Source: Klebsiella quasipneumoniae subsp. quasipneumoniae (GTDB lineage: Bacteria; Pseudomonadota; Gammaproteobacteria; Enterobacterales; Enterobacteriaceae). From it: a stretch of 64,000 bases of DNA. The stretch lies in assembly GCF_020525925.1 (NCBI RefSeq), contig NZ_CP084876.1, positions 2,542,001-2,606,000 on the forward strand, written 5' to 3'. Under the pieces are notes generated by a model. It worked only from the letters and a program-made list of their open reading frames with translations. It did no database searches and was not told the origin of the DNA. The stretch's first letter is position 1, and every line of letters starts with the position of its first letter. A program made the position numbers and the translations under genes. Positions 1 to 8,518 of the stretch are shown one piece after another.

Positions 1-1
1 G

Positions 2-322
2 GCCAACGGTGCGCTGGCGGGAGATGTGGGGATCCACTTTTTCGATCAGGGCAGACAGGCCGAGCTGGGGATGACCTTTTCCCCGGCGTATCAGCATCAG
101 GGGTATGCCCGGGAAGCCATACAGGCGGTGATAGCCTTACTCTTTGAACCGTTGGCCCATCACCGGCTGATCGCGGTGGTAGACACCCGCAATACCGCCG
201 CGATCAAACTCCTGGAAGGACTGGGCTTTCGTCGCGAGGCGCATTACCGGCAGAATATCTTTTTTAAAGGCCAGTGGGGCGATGAGTATCTGTATGCGCT
301 GCTGCGCAGCGAATATCAGTGA
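2..322 (+). CDS. GNAT family N-acetyltransferase, C-terminal part (5' end outside window)
   Basis: The reading frame is open from the first bases of the window, so the gene starts upstream. The visible part resembles the C-terminal half of RimJ/RimL-type GNAT acetyltransferases, which move acetyl from acetyl-CoA to an amine. It shows a strand reading GDVGIHF, the acetyl-CoA loop region around QHQGYAREA, and the typical NTAAIKLLEGLGFRRE segment near the end. A GTG at 26 could initiate translation, but it would cut the core beta-sheet, so I treat the gene as truncated by the window edge. The substrate cannot be told. It converges with the MFS gene that follows, sharing a strong hairpin. Confidence 0.8.
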   Translation, partial: ANGALAGDVGIHFFDQGRQAELGMTFSPAYQHQGYAREAIQAVIALLFEPLAHHRLIAVVDTRNTAAIKLLEGLGFRREAHYRQNIFFKGQWGDEYLYALLRSEYQ

Positions 323-344
323 AGTGACGGCCTGGCCGTCACTT
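322..344. terminator. Bidirectional hairpin between convergent genes
   Basis: An 11-bp perfect inverted repeat (AAGTGACGGCC, one-base centre, GGCCGTCACTT) lies between the GNAT stop and the stop of the MFS gene. Its position between convergent genes fits a shared terminator. The T-tract is short, so this is inferred from structure and position. Confidence 0.55.
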
Positions 345-359
345 CTGCCAGGGTTGTCG

Positions 360-1616
360 TTAGCTATGCTGGCGGATAAAGCGCGCGCGCCACGGTTTTA
401 GCACCCACAGCGCGAGGGCAGCGGTGACAAAATCCAGGCCAATGGCGCAGCTGAAAACCACATGCCAGCCGTGGGTGTACTGATAGAGCAACGCCGCCAG
501 CGGGCCGCCGAAGATTGACCCGAGGCCCTGAGAAATATACAGCCAGCCATAGTTGCTGGCGGCATGTTCGCTGCCGAAGGTATCGGTGAGCGTCGACGGG
601 AAGAGGGAGAAGATTTCCCCCCAGCCAAAGAACACCACCCCGGAAAGCAGGACAAACAGCAGCGGATCTTCCCGGCACGCCAGCCAGAGCGTCATCGCCA
701 CCCCCTCCAGCGCAAAGGCGATAAACATGGTTTGCTCGCGGCCGAAGCGGTCGGAAATAAAACCAAACAGCGGCCGGGTTAAACCGTTGGTGAAGCGGTC
801 TATCGTTAACGCCAGCGGCAGGGCCGCCATGCCAAACACCACCGCCTGGCTAATGCCGAAGTCCTCGGCGAACACCGCCATCTGCGAAGTGACCATCAGC
901 CCGGAAGTCGACATCATCGCCATCATGGCAAACATCAGCCAGAACAGCGGTTGACGCAGCATTTCCCGGGAGGTAAACGATCTGCTGCTCTGCGCCACCG
1001 TCTGGCTGACGGGCAAAGAGACAGCAGGCGGCGGCAGCTTCAGTCCCTGACTGGCGAGGAAGCCGACGAGCGCGAAGAGAACCCCGAAGGTCGTCATCGT
1101 GTGTTCAAGGCCGTTGGTGGTCAGCGACAGGGAGATGGGGAAGGTGGTTAGGATGGCCCCCATCCCGTAGCCCGCCGCCACCGCGCCGGCGGCGAACCCC
1201 CGCTGCTGCGGAAACCATTTGACCATCAGGCCGACAACGCCGATGTAGACGATCCCGGTTCCAAGGCCGCCCATGCAGCCATAAACCAGCCACAGCGTCG
1301 CCAGGCCATTCACCTGTGCGGAAAGCACCCAGCTCATTCCCGCCATCACCGTGCCGATAGCGATTAACCGCCGTGGGCCAAATTTCTCCACTAACCGCCC
1401 CTGAAAGGGCGAAAAGAAGGTCTGGAGGATGATCAGCAGCGAGAAGGTGACCTGCAGCTCGGGCAGACCGACGCCCAGCTTTGCGGCCAGGGGTTTCGTC
1501 AGCAGCGTCCAGACATATTGCGGACTGGAGATGGCGGCCATACAGATCAGGCCCAGCACCAGCTGGCGCCATTTGCCATATTTCGGGGTAACCAACGGTT
1601 CGCTGAGTGTCGTCAT
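360..1616 (-). CDS. OxlT-type MFS transporter (oxalate/formate antiporter family)
   Basis: A 418-residue, very hydrophobic protein of the length and about 12 membrane segments expected for the major facilitator superfamily. The N-terminal segment ISSPQYVWTLLTKPL, the motif RLVEKFGPRRL between helices 2 and 3, and the GCMGGLGTGIVYIG stretch resemble OxlT/YhjX-type carboxylate antiporters of the inner membrane. The substrate of enterobacterial members is mostly unproven, so oxalate/formate is a family label only. It is a single gene transcribed toward the window start, and the long upstream region should hold its promoter. Confidence 0.85.
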   Translation of the reverse strand: MTTLSEPLVTPKYGKWRQLVLGLICMAAISSPQYVWTLLTKPLAAKLGVGLPELQVTFSLLIILQTFFSPFQGRLVEKFGPRRLIAIGTVMAGMSWVLSAQVNGLATLWLVYGCMGGLGTGIVYIGVVGLMVKWFPQQRGFAAGAVAAGYGMGAILTTFPISLSLTTNGLEHTMTTFGVLFALVGFLASQGLKLPPPAVSLPVSQTVAQSSRSFTSREMLRQPLFWLMFAMMAMMSTSGLMVTSQMAVFAEDFGISQAVVFGMAALPLALTIDRFTNGLTRPLFGFISDRFGREQTMFIAFALEGVAMTLWLACREDPLLFVLLSGVVFFGWGEIFSLFPSTLTDTFGSEHAASNYGWLYISQGLGSIFGGPLAALLYQYTHGWHVVFSCAIGLDFVTAALALWVLKPWRARFIRQHS

Positions 1617-2326
1617 GTTGTTCTCCGTTTTCAGTTAACAGGTTTCCGTGAAACGCATCCGCCCTGGAGGCTTCACGGAGAGAAGAAGGCGTTGGCGTCG
1701 CGACCGCAGGTGGCTATGGGTTGTCGCCTCCTGGCCTGAGATCTTGTCAACATCGCTGTATACAACCGCAGAGCATTAAACGTGCCAGTTAAAATAGTTC
1801 TTTATATACAAACAGTTAACATGGAGGTGTGGGAGGGGATGGGATTCAGTATGGTGAACAGGCGGCACTGAGTCGGTGCAAATGGGTCATCGCTGTGCGC
1901 TTCACTTATTGACTGGCTCAAGGCCGATGGTAGGTCTAATGGAAAAAGAGGCATGGCATTCAGGCGGGGGACAGGCACCCTCCTGCTTATCCGCTTCCTG
2001 ATCGCTGATTATATTCACGCTATGGATACAGGAGGCGCTAACCTGGTCGGTGCGAACGGCTTTAAATCGCATGCTGATGAAGTTGAAGATAAACCCTGCT
2101 TAAACATGACGCAGAAATAAGTGAAAAATAAGTTACAGTTAACAATTTATTAAATTCACATTAGAATTATTTTAATGGTTATTTTTACAACGCACTGATT
2201 TATAAGTTTAAATATAATGACAGACTGGATTTTCATCAAATAGTGATGACGGCGAATATCATTGATAATACCAATATCATGATCTATGGTAGCGTTCACT
2301 TAATAGTAAATTGAATGAGGTAGGAA
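1617..2326. other. Intergenic region, 710 bp, no clear gene
   Basis: This stretch separates the divergent MFS gene (minus) and a small exported protein (plus). The first part is GC-rich and the last 250 bases are AT-rich, as expected for a promoter region. A 55-codon frame from 1953 to 2120 on the plus strand has no properly placed ribosome binding site and no recognisable content; I do not call it a gene. Confidence 0.5.
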
Positions 2327-2758
2327 ATGCATAATTATATTGCCAAAGGTATTGCGCTGGCTGTAGCCATCGCTGCCTCAGGAACGGTGCAGGCTATTGA
2401 AAAAAAGAATCCAGATCCTTATTTTTCAGGGGTCAAGATTTTTGCCCTAAAGGAGGCCGCCGGAAGTGAATGGGATAGCGTGACCGGCGAGGCGAAGTAT
2501 CTGGTGACCTATAAAGTTACGCTTGATAACTTCTCTGATAAAAGCATTGAACCTGGCAAAGATAACAAAATGTGCTTCTTTTTGTATGATAAAAATGGCA
2601 AGTCATTTATGAGCACGGGTATTGAAATGGAGATGCTGAAAAAATACAAACCCATTGAAAGCCGAACAGGTAACGTGTTCTTCAGCAGCGCCGATCCTGA
2701 AATACTGAATATACCTTTTGTCCGTCTCGCTTTCGGTAAAGACTGCTTAACAAAATAA
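2327..2758 (+). CDS. Small exported protein of unknown function
   Basis: A 143-residue protein with a clear Sec signal peptide: a lysine near the N-terminus, a hydrophobic run IALAVAIAA and a probable cleavage after VQA near residue 23. The mature part is polar and has two cysteines, in NKMCFF and in KDCLTK at the C-terminus, which could form a disulphide in the periplasm. A ribosome binding site (TGAGGTAGG) precedes the ATG. I do not recognise a family. It stands alone, with AT-rich flanks unlike the surrounding metabolic genes, so it may have been acquired. Confidence 0.6.
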   Translation: MHNYIAKGIALAVAIAASGTVQAIEKKNPDPYFSGVKIFALKEAAGSEWDSVTGEAKYLVTYKVTLDNFSDKSIEPGKDNKMCFFLYDKNGKSFMSTGIEMEMLKKYKPIESRTGNVFFSSADPEILNIPFVRLAFGKDCLTK

Positions 2759-2800
2759 CTACCATCCCGAGCGTGGATGATCTGCCTTATATGACGTTAG

Positions 2801-2830
2801 CGTAACACCAGGCGTTCGTCAGGTGTTACG
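2801..2830. terminator. Stem-loop after the exported protein gene
   Basis: A nine-base perfect inverted repeat (CGTAACACC and GGTGTTACG) with a 12-base loop lies about 40 bases past the stop at 2758. It lacks a T-tract, so terminator function is inferred from position only. Confidence 0.35.
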
Positions 2831-2986
2831 AGATGAACATAACATCTGGATGATGAGGGGGCATGCGCGGCAGACATCAACCGTGTCAAGCACCACGCTC
2901 ATCTGAAGTAGGTCACTCGTATTTCATTTTACGGGGGAGGTGCGTCTGCCGGGAGGGGGATACACTGGCCAGTTATTGGACAATCT

Positions 2987-3214
2987 TTACGCGTCTTTTT
3001 TTGCGTCGCTATCCGTGACGCTCCTGATGATTTTTCTCAGTTGGCAAATGCCAAAACTCATCGCTAATTTATTATGGTGCTTCGCTTTGCTTACGGTGCC
3101 TGTAAAAAGAGAGTGCCCGACAAAATGGCTATCCTGATAAAAAACAGTATCAGCGTGTAACTCGCCAGAAATCACCAGCACTGCTATTAGCAAAAGGAGA
3201 GAAGTTTTCATCAT
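2987..3214 (-). CDS. Small secreted protein, hypothetical
   Basis: A 75-residue frame beginning MMKTSLLLLIAVLVISGELHA, a good Sec signal peptide with likely cleavage after HA. The short mature part is basic and has one cysteine. It sits 42 bases downstream of the lipoprotein gene on the same strand and could be cotranscribed with it. I do not recognise a family. A 65-codon plus-strand frame overlaps it (2940-3137) but has no export signal, so the minus-strand frame is favoured. Confidence 0.4.
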   Translation of the reverse strand: MMKTSLLLLIAVLVISGELHADTVFYQDSHFVGHSLFTGTVSKAKHHNKLAMSFGICQLRKIIRSVTDSDAKKDA

Positions 3215-3256
3215 TCGTTTCTTGTCAGCTTAACTCTGTCTCTGGTTATCCGGGCA

Positions 3257-3607
3257 TTATGTACACCGTTCAGCAATGGTAGTGACCGACCGATGTATAT
3301 CCGGGGCATGCGGCGCATAATAAAATTCTACCGAAGTCTGCCTGCCGTTGAAGTTACTGATTTCCACCCACGCGACAGTCGTGTTTTCAGTATTCATCAG
3401 GTTGTACTTATCGATGTTTTCAGGAAGGGTGTCATCATATTCCAGCGATAAATTCGCTTTAGAAGCGGCATAATGAAGGCAATCAATCACCTGATTTTTT
3501 CCCTGATTAACGTAATAGGTTTCTTCTTCCGGGTGTATGCCCACATCCCCCAGATCCACGCAACCACTTAACAGAAAAAGGGGGGGCAACATCAGCAATA
3601 TTTTCAT
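3257..3607 (-). CDS. Putative lipoprotein, unknown function
   Basis: A 116-residue protein with a lipoprotein signal peptide: MKILLMLPPLFLLSGC, where Cys16 follows a good lipobox (LLSG). Residue +2 is Val, not Asp, so outer-membrane sorting is more likely. The mature part carries two further cysteines (DCLHY and ERCT at the C-terminus) that may pair. The ATG is preceded by AGAGAG at suitable distance. It heads a probable two-gene unit with the small secreted protein downstream. No family recognised. Confidence 0.6.
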   Translation of the reverse strand: MKILLMLPPLFLLSGCVDLGDVGIHPEEETYYVNQGKNQVIDCLHYAASKANLSLEYDDTLPENIDKYNLMNTENTTVAWVEISNFNGRQTSVEFYYAPHAPDIHRSVTTIAERCT

Positions 3608-3990
3608 GGAATCTCTCTGTATTAAATAACATTGGCGTGATTTTAACTTGTATTTAACAGGCCAAGCATTCTGAGTTAACGAATGGTGAATTTATTCCAC
3701 CCCTCTACTTAACGTGGCGCAATATTATCACCGTGCGTTAAAACGCACAACCCTGCGATTTAGCGTTAGTATGTATTCAACATTTAAATGCTTTACCGTC
3801 AGGCGGGTAAAACAGGCGGTAAAAATCTGATGCCCCTGGCGACGGGACAGGGAAGAAGCGCCTGCGACATCCCCCCATGTCGAAGCGGCGTAATGGCAAA
3901 CATTTACCCCGCGCCATGATAATCAGCTACAGGATTCATCCCCCATGACCCACGGCCGGTTGTTGGCCAGGACGCGGTGGACTTTCCTTT
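3608..3990. other. Intergenic region upstream of the guanidine operon regulatory sites
   Basis: About 380 bases without a supportable gene between the divergent lipoprotein gene and the regulatory cluster of the guanidine operon. The lipoprotein promoter should lie in its AT-rich left part. I see no RNA gene or repeat in it. Confidence 0.5.
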
Positions 3991-4007
3991 TGCACCAAAG
4001 CTATGCA
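3991..4007. promoter_or_regulatory. Probable NtrC binding site
   Basis: TGCACCAAAGCTATGCA has perfect TGCA ends nine bases apart and matches the remembered enterobacterial NtrC consensus (TGCACYAAAATGGTGCA) at about 13 of 17 positions. It lies about 80 bases upstream of a sigma-54 promoter, the usual enhancer arrangement. This suggests nitrogen-limitation control of the guanidine operon; it is inferred from sequence only. Confidence 0.6.
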
Positions 4008-4088
4008 ATGCCCCACTTTTACTCCCCATTTTTGGGAGGCGATGCGCCGATTGGCGGTAAATCACTGAAAGCACGGCTGTCTGGCTCC

Positions 4089-4104
4089 TGGCATGGCGCT
4101 TGCA
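4089..4104 (+). promoter_or_regulatory. Sigma-54 (RpoN) promoter
   Basis: TGGCATGGCGCTTGCA fits the -24/-12 pattern TGGCAY-N5-TTGCA, with the invariant GG and GC separated by exactly 10 bases. Transcription would start about a dozen bases downstream and run straight into the riboswitch. Together with the upstream NtrC-like site it makes a classic nitrogen-regulated promoter. Confidence 0.75.
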
Positions 4105-4152
4105 ATACCATCAGCAGAAAGCAGCGCAACAGACAATTTAGATCACACAATA

Positions 4153-4249
4153 GCTGGCTAGGGTTCCGGTTCACCGCGGTGAACGTCTGGTCCGAGAGCT
4201 GGCGACCTCGGCGAGGTTACACGGCGGGATAAAAGCCCGGGAGACAGCA
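4153..4249 (+). promoter_or_regulatory. Guanidine-I riboswitch (ykkC class)
   Basis: The conserved ykkC segments are present in order: CTAGGGTTCCG (4158-4168), a variable helix, TCTGGTCCGAGAG (4186-4198), a second helix (CCTCGGCGAGG), then ACGGCGGGATAAAAGCCCGG followed by GAGA. This class senses free guanidinium and turns on guanidine export, carboxylase or deiminase genes. It lies in the leader of the ABC importer gene at 4302. A further GCAGC/GCTGC hairpin at about 4245-4274 may belong to the expression platform, but it lacks a clear T-tract, so the switching mechanism is uncertain. Confidence 0.93.
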
Positions 4250-4301
4250 GCACCATTGGGTGTCGCGCTGCTCCGTTTCTCGTGCTAACCAGAGGTCCAC
4301 C

Positions 4302-5360
4302 ATGAAAACATCGCCGCTCCTCCGCTCACTTGTCCTGTCACTGACGCTATTGACCAGCGTCCCGTCCTTTGCCGCCGTCAAGAAAGAGTTCAACGTCTGC
4401 TGGACCATCTACGCCGGCTGGATGCCCTGGGGCGCCATCAGCAATGAAAAGATCATCGATAAATGGGCCAGCAAGTACGGCATCAAAATCAATATTGTTC
4501 AGCTCAACGATTACATCGAATCCATCAATCAGTACACCGCCGGGCAGTTTGACGGCTGCACGATGACGAATATGGACGCCCTGACCATTCCGGCGGCCGG
4601 CGGCGTCGACAGCACGGCGCTGATCACCGGCAGCTACTCCGATGGTAACGACGGGGTGGTTCTGAAAGGGGCGGATAAAAAGCTCAGCGACCTGAAAGGG
4701 ATGTCGGTGTATCTCCCGGAGCTGTCGGTCTCCCACTATCTGCTGGTGCGCGGCCTGGAAAAAGCCGGGCTGCAGGAAAAAGACGTCAAGGTGGTGAATA
4801 CCTCCGATGCCGATATCGTCTCGGCCTTTGGCACCAGCGGCGTGCGGGCGGCGGTGGTCTGGAATCCACAGCTGTCGGTTATCAAAAAGACCCCGCAAAC
4901 CAGCGAAGTGTTTAGCTCCTCGCAGGTGCCGGGCGAGCTCATCGACATGATGGTGGTCAATACCCAGACCCTGAAAGATAACCCGGCGCTGGGCAAAGCG
5001 CTGACCGGCGCGTGGTTTGAAATGATGGCCAAAATGAAGGCCGGCGATACCCAGGCGCTGAGCGCTATGGCCGCCGACTCCGGTACCGATCTCGCCGGCT
5101 ACCAGGCGCAGCTCAAAACCACTCATCTTTTCTGGACGCCTGCCGACACCCTGGAGTTTATCGCCTCGCCGGATCTGGCGAAAACCATGCAGCGTGTGGC
5201 GCAGTTCTCCTTCGATAAAGGTCTGCTGGGCGAGGGGGCGCAGAGCGCGGACTTTATCGGCATGACCTTCCCGGGCAATGTCACGCTCGGCGATGCCGCC
5301 AACCGCAAACTGCGCTTTGACGACAGCTACCTGAAGCTGGCCGCCGCGGGCCAGCTGTAA
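4302..5360 (+). CDS. ABC transporter substrate-binding protein, guanidine (annotated urea) uptake
   Basis: A 352-residue periplasmic binding protein of the NMT1/TauA-like fold, the type labelled putative urea ABC transporter binding protein next to urea carboxylases. The ATG at 4302 is chosen because AGAGG lies six bases upstream and a signal peptide follows at once (cleavage after SFA, about residue 24); a GTG at 4260 would put 14 residues before it. Mature sequence begins with strands such as FNVCWTIYAGWMPWGAI. First gene after the guanidine riboswitch, followed closely by permease and ATPase genes. The riboswitch argues that the transported compound is guanidine or a guanidino compound rather than urea; this is inference. 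Confidence 0.85.
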   Translation: MKTSPLLRSLVLSLTLLTSVPSFAAVKKEFNVCWTIYAGWMPWGAISNEKIIDKWASKYGIKINIVQLNDYIESINQYTAGQFDGCTMTNMDALTIPAAGGVDSTALITGSYSDGNDGVVLKGADKKLSDLKGMSVYLPELSVSHYLLVRGLEKAGLQEKDVKVVNTSDADIVSAFGTSGVRAAVVWNPQLSVIKKTPQTSEVFSSSQVPGELIDMMVVNTQTLKDNPALGKALTGAWFEMMAKMKAGDTQALSAMAADSGTDLAGYQAQLKTTHLFWTPADTLEFIASPDLAKTMQRVAQFSFDKGLLGEGAQSADFIGMTFPGNVTLGDAANRKLRFDDSYLKLAAAGQL

Positions 5361-5384
5361 TGATTGCCGCCGGGAGACCACGCC

Positions 5385-6200
5385 ATGCGCCACATTAACC
5401 GATATCCCCAAAAGGGGATGCGCCTGACGCTGATGCTGCTGCCGTTTGTGCTGCTGATCGCCGCCTGGTTTATGGGATCGGCGGTGCGGCTGGAAGCCAA
5501 TCCGCAGGACAAGTTGCTGCCAGGCCTGTCGCAGATGGCGGCGGCCATTGACCGGATGGCGTTCACCCCGGACAAACGCAGCGGCGAGTATCTGCTGTGG
5601 GCCGACACGCTGATCAGCCTGAGCCGTCTGCTGACGGGCCTGGCCGTCTCGTCGCTGATCGGTCTCGGCATCGGTATCGCCGCCGGCGTCTTCCCGATGT
5701 ACCGCGCGGCGCTGTCGCCGCTGATGACGGTGGTGTCAATGATCCCGCCGCTGGCGATCCTGCCGGTGCTGTTTATCGTCTTTGGCCTGGATGAGCTGTC
5801 GAAAGTGATGCTGATCGTCATCGGCATTACGCCGATGCTGGCGCGCGACCTGGAGCAGCGGGCGCGGGAAATCCCGGCGGAGCTGTTTATAAAGGCGCAG
5901 ACCCTGGGGGCCAATAGCTGGACGGTGGTGCTGCGGGTGGTGCTTCCTCAGCTGCTGTCGCGGCTGATCGCTTCACTGCGCCTGCTGTTGGGCTCGGCAT
6001 GGCTGTTCCTGATCTCCGCCGAGGCCATCTCCGCCACCGCCGGGCTGGGGTATCGCATCTTCCTGGTGCGGCGCTATATGGCGATGGACGTGATTATTCC
6101 GTATGTCATCTGGATCACGCTGCTGGCATGGCTGATGGATCTGGCGCTGCGTCAGCTGCACAAAGCCTGTTTCCCGTGGGCGGAAGGAGGCCGGGGATGA
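5385..6200 (+). CDS. ABC transporter permease of the guanidine operon
   Basis: A 271-residue inner-membrane permease of the SsuC/TauC/NrtB type. It has about six hydrophobic segments and the cytoplasmic EAA-like loop ELFIKAQTLGANSWTVVLRVVLPQLL, which docks on the ATPase. Start at 5385 is preceded by CGGGAG; an upstream in-frame ATG at 5364 lacks a binding site. It lies 24 bases after the binding-protein gene, and its stop overlaps the ATPase start (ATGA), indicating translational coupling. Confidence 0.88.
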   Translation: MRHINRYPQKGMRLTLMLLPFVLLIAAWFMGSAVRLEANPQDKLLPGLSQMAAAIDRMAFTPDKRSGEYLLWADTLISLSRLLTGLAVSSLIGLGIGIAAGVFPMYRAALSPLMTVVSMIPPLAILPVLFIVFGLDELSKVMLIVIGITPMLARDLEQRAREIPAELFIKAQTLGANSWTVVLRVVLPQLLSRLIASLRLLLGSAWLFLISAEAISATAGLGYRIFLVRRYMAMDVIIPYVIWITLLAWLMDLALRQLHKACFPWAEGGRG

Positions 6201-6973
6201 GTTTTATCGACATCAAAAACATCTGGCAGGAGTACGGCGACCACGTGGTGCTGGAGCGCATTAATCTGCAGGTGAAAGAGGGCGAGTTTTGCTCAATGGT
6301 CGGCGCGTCCGGCTGCGGTAAATCGACCTTTCTGCGTCTGCTGCTCGGTCAGGAGCAACCGACCCGCGGCGCCATCCTGCTCGACGGCCAGCCGCTGGCG
6401 GCGGAGCCGGACCGCAGTCGCGGCGTGGTTTTCCAGCGCTATTCGGTGTTTCCGCATCTCAACGTGCTGGATAACGTCGCCATCGGCCTGGAGCTGCCGG
6501 CGTCCCCGCTGCTGGGGCGCCTGTTTGGCGGCAGAAAGCGCGAGGCCCGGCAACAGGCCCAGCGAATGCTGGAGAAAGTGGGCCTGGGACACGCCCTGGA
6601 TAAATACCCGGCGCAGCTCTCGGGCGGGATGCAGCAGCGGCTGGCCATTGCCCAGGCGTTCGTGATGCAGCCGCGGGTGCTGCTGCTGGACGAGCCCTTC
6701 GGCGCGCTGGATCCCGGCATTCGCAAGGATATGCATGCGCTGCTGCTCCAGCTGTGGAGCGAAACGCGCATGACGGTGTTTATGGTCACCCACGACCTGG
6801 CCGAAGGCTTCAACCTGGGCACGAGGCTGCTGGTGTTCGACAAAGTGCGCATCGACCCGCAGGCGCCCAACGCCTGGGGAGCGCGTATTACCTACGACAT
6901 CCCGCTCAATGAAGCGCGGATGGCGCAACTGGCCGCCGGTAGCGACACCAACGTTTACGCATTAAGGAGATAA
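6197..6973 (+). CDS. ABC transporter ATP-binding protein of the guanidine operon
   Basis: A 258-residue ATPase with all expected motifs: Walker A GASGCGKST, Q-loop VVFQRYSVFPHL, signature LSGGMQQRLAIAQ, Walker B VLLLDEPFGALD and the switch histidine in MVTHDLAEG. It groups by eye with SsuB/TauB/NrtD importers of organic nitrogen and sulfur compounds. The start codon overlaps the permease stop by four bases; GGAGGCCGGGG lies just upstream. It completes a binding protein-permease-ATPase importer. Confidence 0.92.
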   Translation: MSFIDIKNIWQEYGDHVVLERINLQVKEGEFCSMVGASGCGKSTFLRLLLGQEQPTRGAILLDGQPLAAEPDRSRGVVFQRYSVFPHLNVLDNVAIGLELPASPLLGRLFGGRKREARQQAQRMLEKVGLGHALDKYPAQLSGGMQQRLAIAQAFVMQPRVLLLDEPFGALDPGIRKDMHALLLQLWSETRMTVFMVTHDLAEGFNLGTRLLVFDKVRIDPQAPNAWGARITYDIPLNEARMAQLAAGSDTNVYALRR

Positions 6974-6977
6974 ATTG

Positions 6978-7706
6978 ATGACTGAACTGTTTCACTCCAC
7001 CCCCAGCCTGCGCGAAGAGCGGCTTCCCGGCGGGGCGCACACCTCGCTGATTTTGCGCAAAGGGCAGATCCTGCGCCTGACCGATCTCGACGGCGGGGCA
7101 AACGTCAGCATGATGATGCTCAATCCCCATGAGAAAAGTGAGCGGCTCAACCTGCCGGATACCCTCAAAGGACAGCATACCGCGCGCCTGACCGCCGGGC
7201 ACTGTTTCTACTCCGATATGGGCCGGGTGCTGGCCGGGATCGTCGCCGACAGCTGCGGCTGGCACGATCCGTTCGGCGGGGTCCTCAACGCCGGGGAGAC
7301 GCACGACAAATATGGCGACGGACGCTACCAGGAATTACGCAATGGCTTCTACCGCAACGGCGTCGATAACCTGCTGGTGGAGATGGGGAAATGGGATCTC
7401 GGTCTGGAAGATCTGCTGATGGTGGTCAACTTCTTCAGCAAAGTGACCGTCGATGACGAGGGGCGCTTTCACTTTGTCTCCGGCAACAGCCGCGCCGGGG
7501 ACTATGTGGAACTGTATGCCCCGATGGACGTCCTGCTGGTCCTCACCGCGCTACCGCATCCTCAGGATCCGGCCACAGAGTATGCCCCCCGTCCGGTACA
7601 GCTGAGCTGGTATCAGGCCGACGATGAAGACGCGGCCACTCAGGCGCTCCTGACCCGCGATGAGAACCTGCGCGCGTTCCGCAATACCCAACTTTTTGCC
7701 CTGTAA
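6978..7706 (+). CDS. Carboxyguanidine deiminase subunit (urea carboxylase-associated protein, DUF1989)
   Basis: A 242-residue protein of the DUF1989 family, one of a pair always found beside urea/guanidine carboxylases. Published work on homologues shows that the pair forms a carboxyguanidine deiminase, turning carboxyguanidine into allophanate and ammonia. Family-like segments include [36 protein letters not shown] with Cys-Gly-Trp-His as candidate metal ligands, and VNFFSKV. Start at 6978 has AGGAGA seven bases upstream; it begins five bases after the ATPase stop. The neighbouring riboswitch and the paralogue downstream support the assignment. Confidence 0.88.
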   Translation: MTELFHSTPSLREERLPGGAHTSLILRKGQILRLTDLDGGANVSMMMLNPHEKSERLNLPDTLKGQHTARLTAGHCFYSDMGRVLAGIVADSCGWHDPFGGVLNAGETHDKYGDGRYQELRNGFYRNGVDNLLVEMGKWDLGLEDLLMVVNFFSKVTVDDEGRFHFVSGNSRAGDYVELYAPMDVLLVLTALPHPQDPATEYAPRPVQLSWYQADDEDAATQALLTRDENLRAFRNTQLFAL

Positions 7707-7716
7707 GGAGGCGTTT

Positions 7717-8352
7717 ATGACCCTTATCACCAGTCACCGACGTCCGGAAGAGGCCGTCTATCGCCATGTGATCCCCGCCGGGGAGCCGTGGCTGTTCGAG
7801 GTTAAACAAGGGCAAACCCTGCGTCTGCTCGATCTCGAAGGCAACCAGGCGATTGATACCCTGTTTTACAACGCCGACAACCCGCGCGAGCGCTACGATG
7901 CGCAGCGCACGCTGCGCCGCCAGGGTAACGCCTACCTCACCGCCGGCAGCGTGCTCTATTCCAACCTTGGCCGTCCGCTGATGACCATCGTGGCCGATAC
8001 CTGCGGGCGGCACGATACCCTCGGCGGCGCCTGCGCCCAGGAGAGCAACACCGTCCGCTACGCCCTCGACAAGCGCTACATGCACAGCTGCCGGGATAAT
8101 TTCCTCTGCGCCTGTCTGCATGATGGCCGTCTGCATAAGCGCGATATCGGCGCCAACATTAACTTCTTTATGAACGTGCCGGTGACGCCGGAGGGCGGTC
8201 TGACCTTTGCGGATGGCATCTCGGCGGCGGGAAAATACGTGGAACTGCGCGCGGAGTGCAACGCCATGGTGTTGATCTCCAACTGCCCGCAGCTCAACAA
8301 TCCCTGCAATGGCTGGAACCCGACCCCCGCCGAGGTGCTGGTATGGAACTGA
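7717..8352 (+). CDS. Carboxyguanidine deiminase, second subunit (DUF1989)
   Basis: A 211-residue paralogue of the preceding protein, with matching blocks: [39 protein letters not shown] with Cys-Gly-Arg-His at the same place, and [11 protein letters not shown]. Known homologues form a heteromeric deiminase. Start at 7717 is preceded by AAGGAG at six bases and lies ten bases after the previous stop, so the two are coexpressed. Historic annotations call it urea amidolyase-associated protein 1 or 2; I do not decide which of the A/B names applies. Confidence 0.88.
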   Translation: MTLITSHRRPEEAVYRHVIPAGEPWLFEVKQGQTLRLLDLEGNQAIDTLFYNADNPRERYDAQRTLRRQGNAYLTAGSVLYSNLGRPLMTIVADTCGRHDTLGGACAQESNTVRYALDKRYMHSCRDNFLCACLHDGRLHKRDIGANINFFMNVPVTPEGGLTFADGISAAGKYVELRAECNAMVLISNCPQLNNPCNGWNPTPAEVLVWN

Positions 8353-8441
8353 CCCGCTGGCAGCGCTGGCGTTTGCTGGCCTTTCGGCTGTTCGCCGTTC
8401 GCGCCGACCGCCTGAACCACACGCCGACGCGCCATCTTTAA
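8343..8441 (+). CDS. Possible 32-residue peptide in the gap before the carboxylase
   Basis: An ATG at 8343 overlaps the deiminase stop by 10 bases and opens a 32-codon frame ending at 8441. The peptide is very basic (seven Arg), with no signal peptide. No good ribosome binding site is visible; translation would need coupling to the upstream stop. It is listed because it fills the only large gap (166 bases) of a tightly packed operon. It may equally be non-coding. Confidence 0.2.
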   Translation: MELTRWQRWRLLAFRLFAVRADRLNHTPTRHL

Positions 8442-8518
8442 GCGCCGGTTCTCCCGGGGACGACCTCAGGGGAAGACGAATTGTTGCGGGACGACCCGCT
8501 TCGCTGTGAGTTCCGCTT

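Noticed and set aside
1953..2120. 55-codon plus-strand frame in the 710-base gap
   Set aside because: A GAGG is only one base from the ATG, which is too close, and the product is not recognisable. It cannot be told from chance.
3945..4232. 95-codon frame across the guanidine operon leader
   Set aside because: It runs through the NtrC-like site, sigma-54 promoter and riboswitch, and has no binding site or protein-like content.
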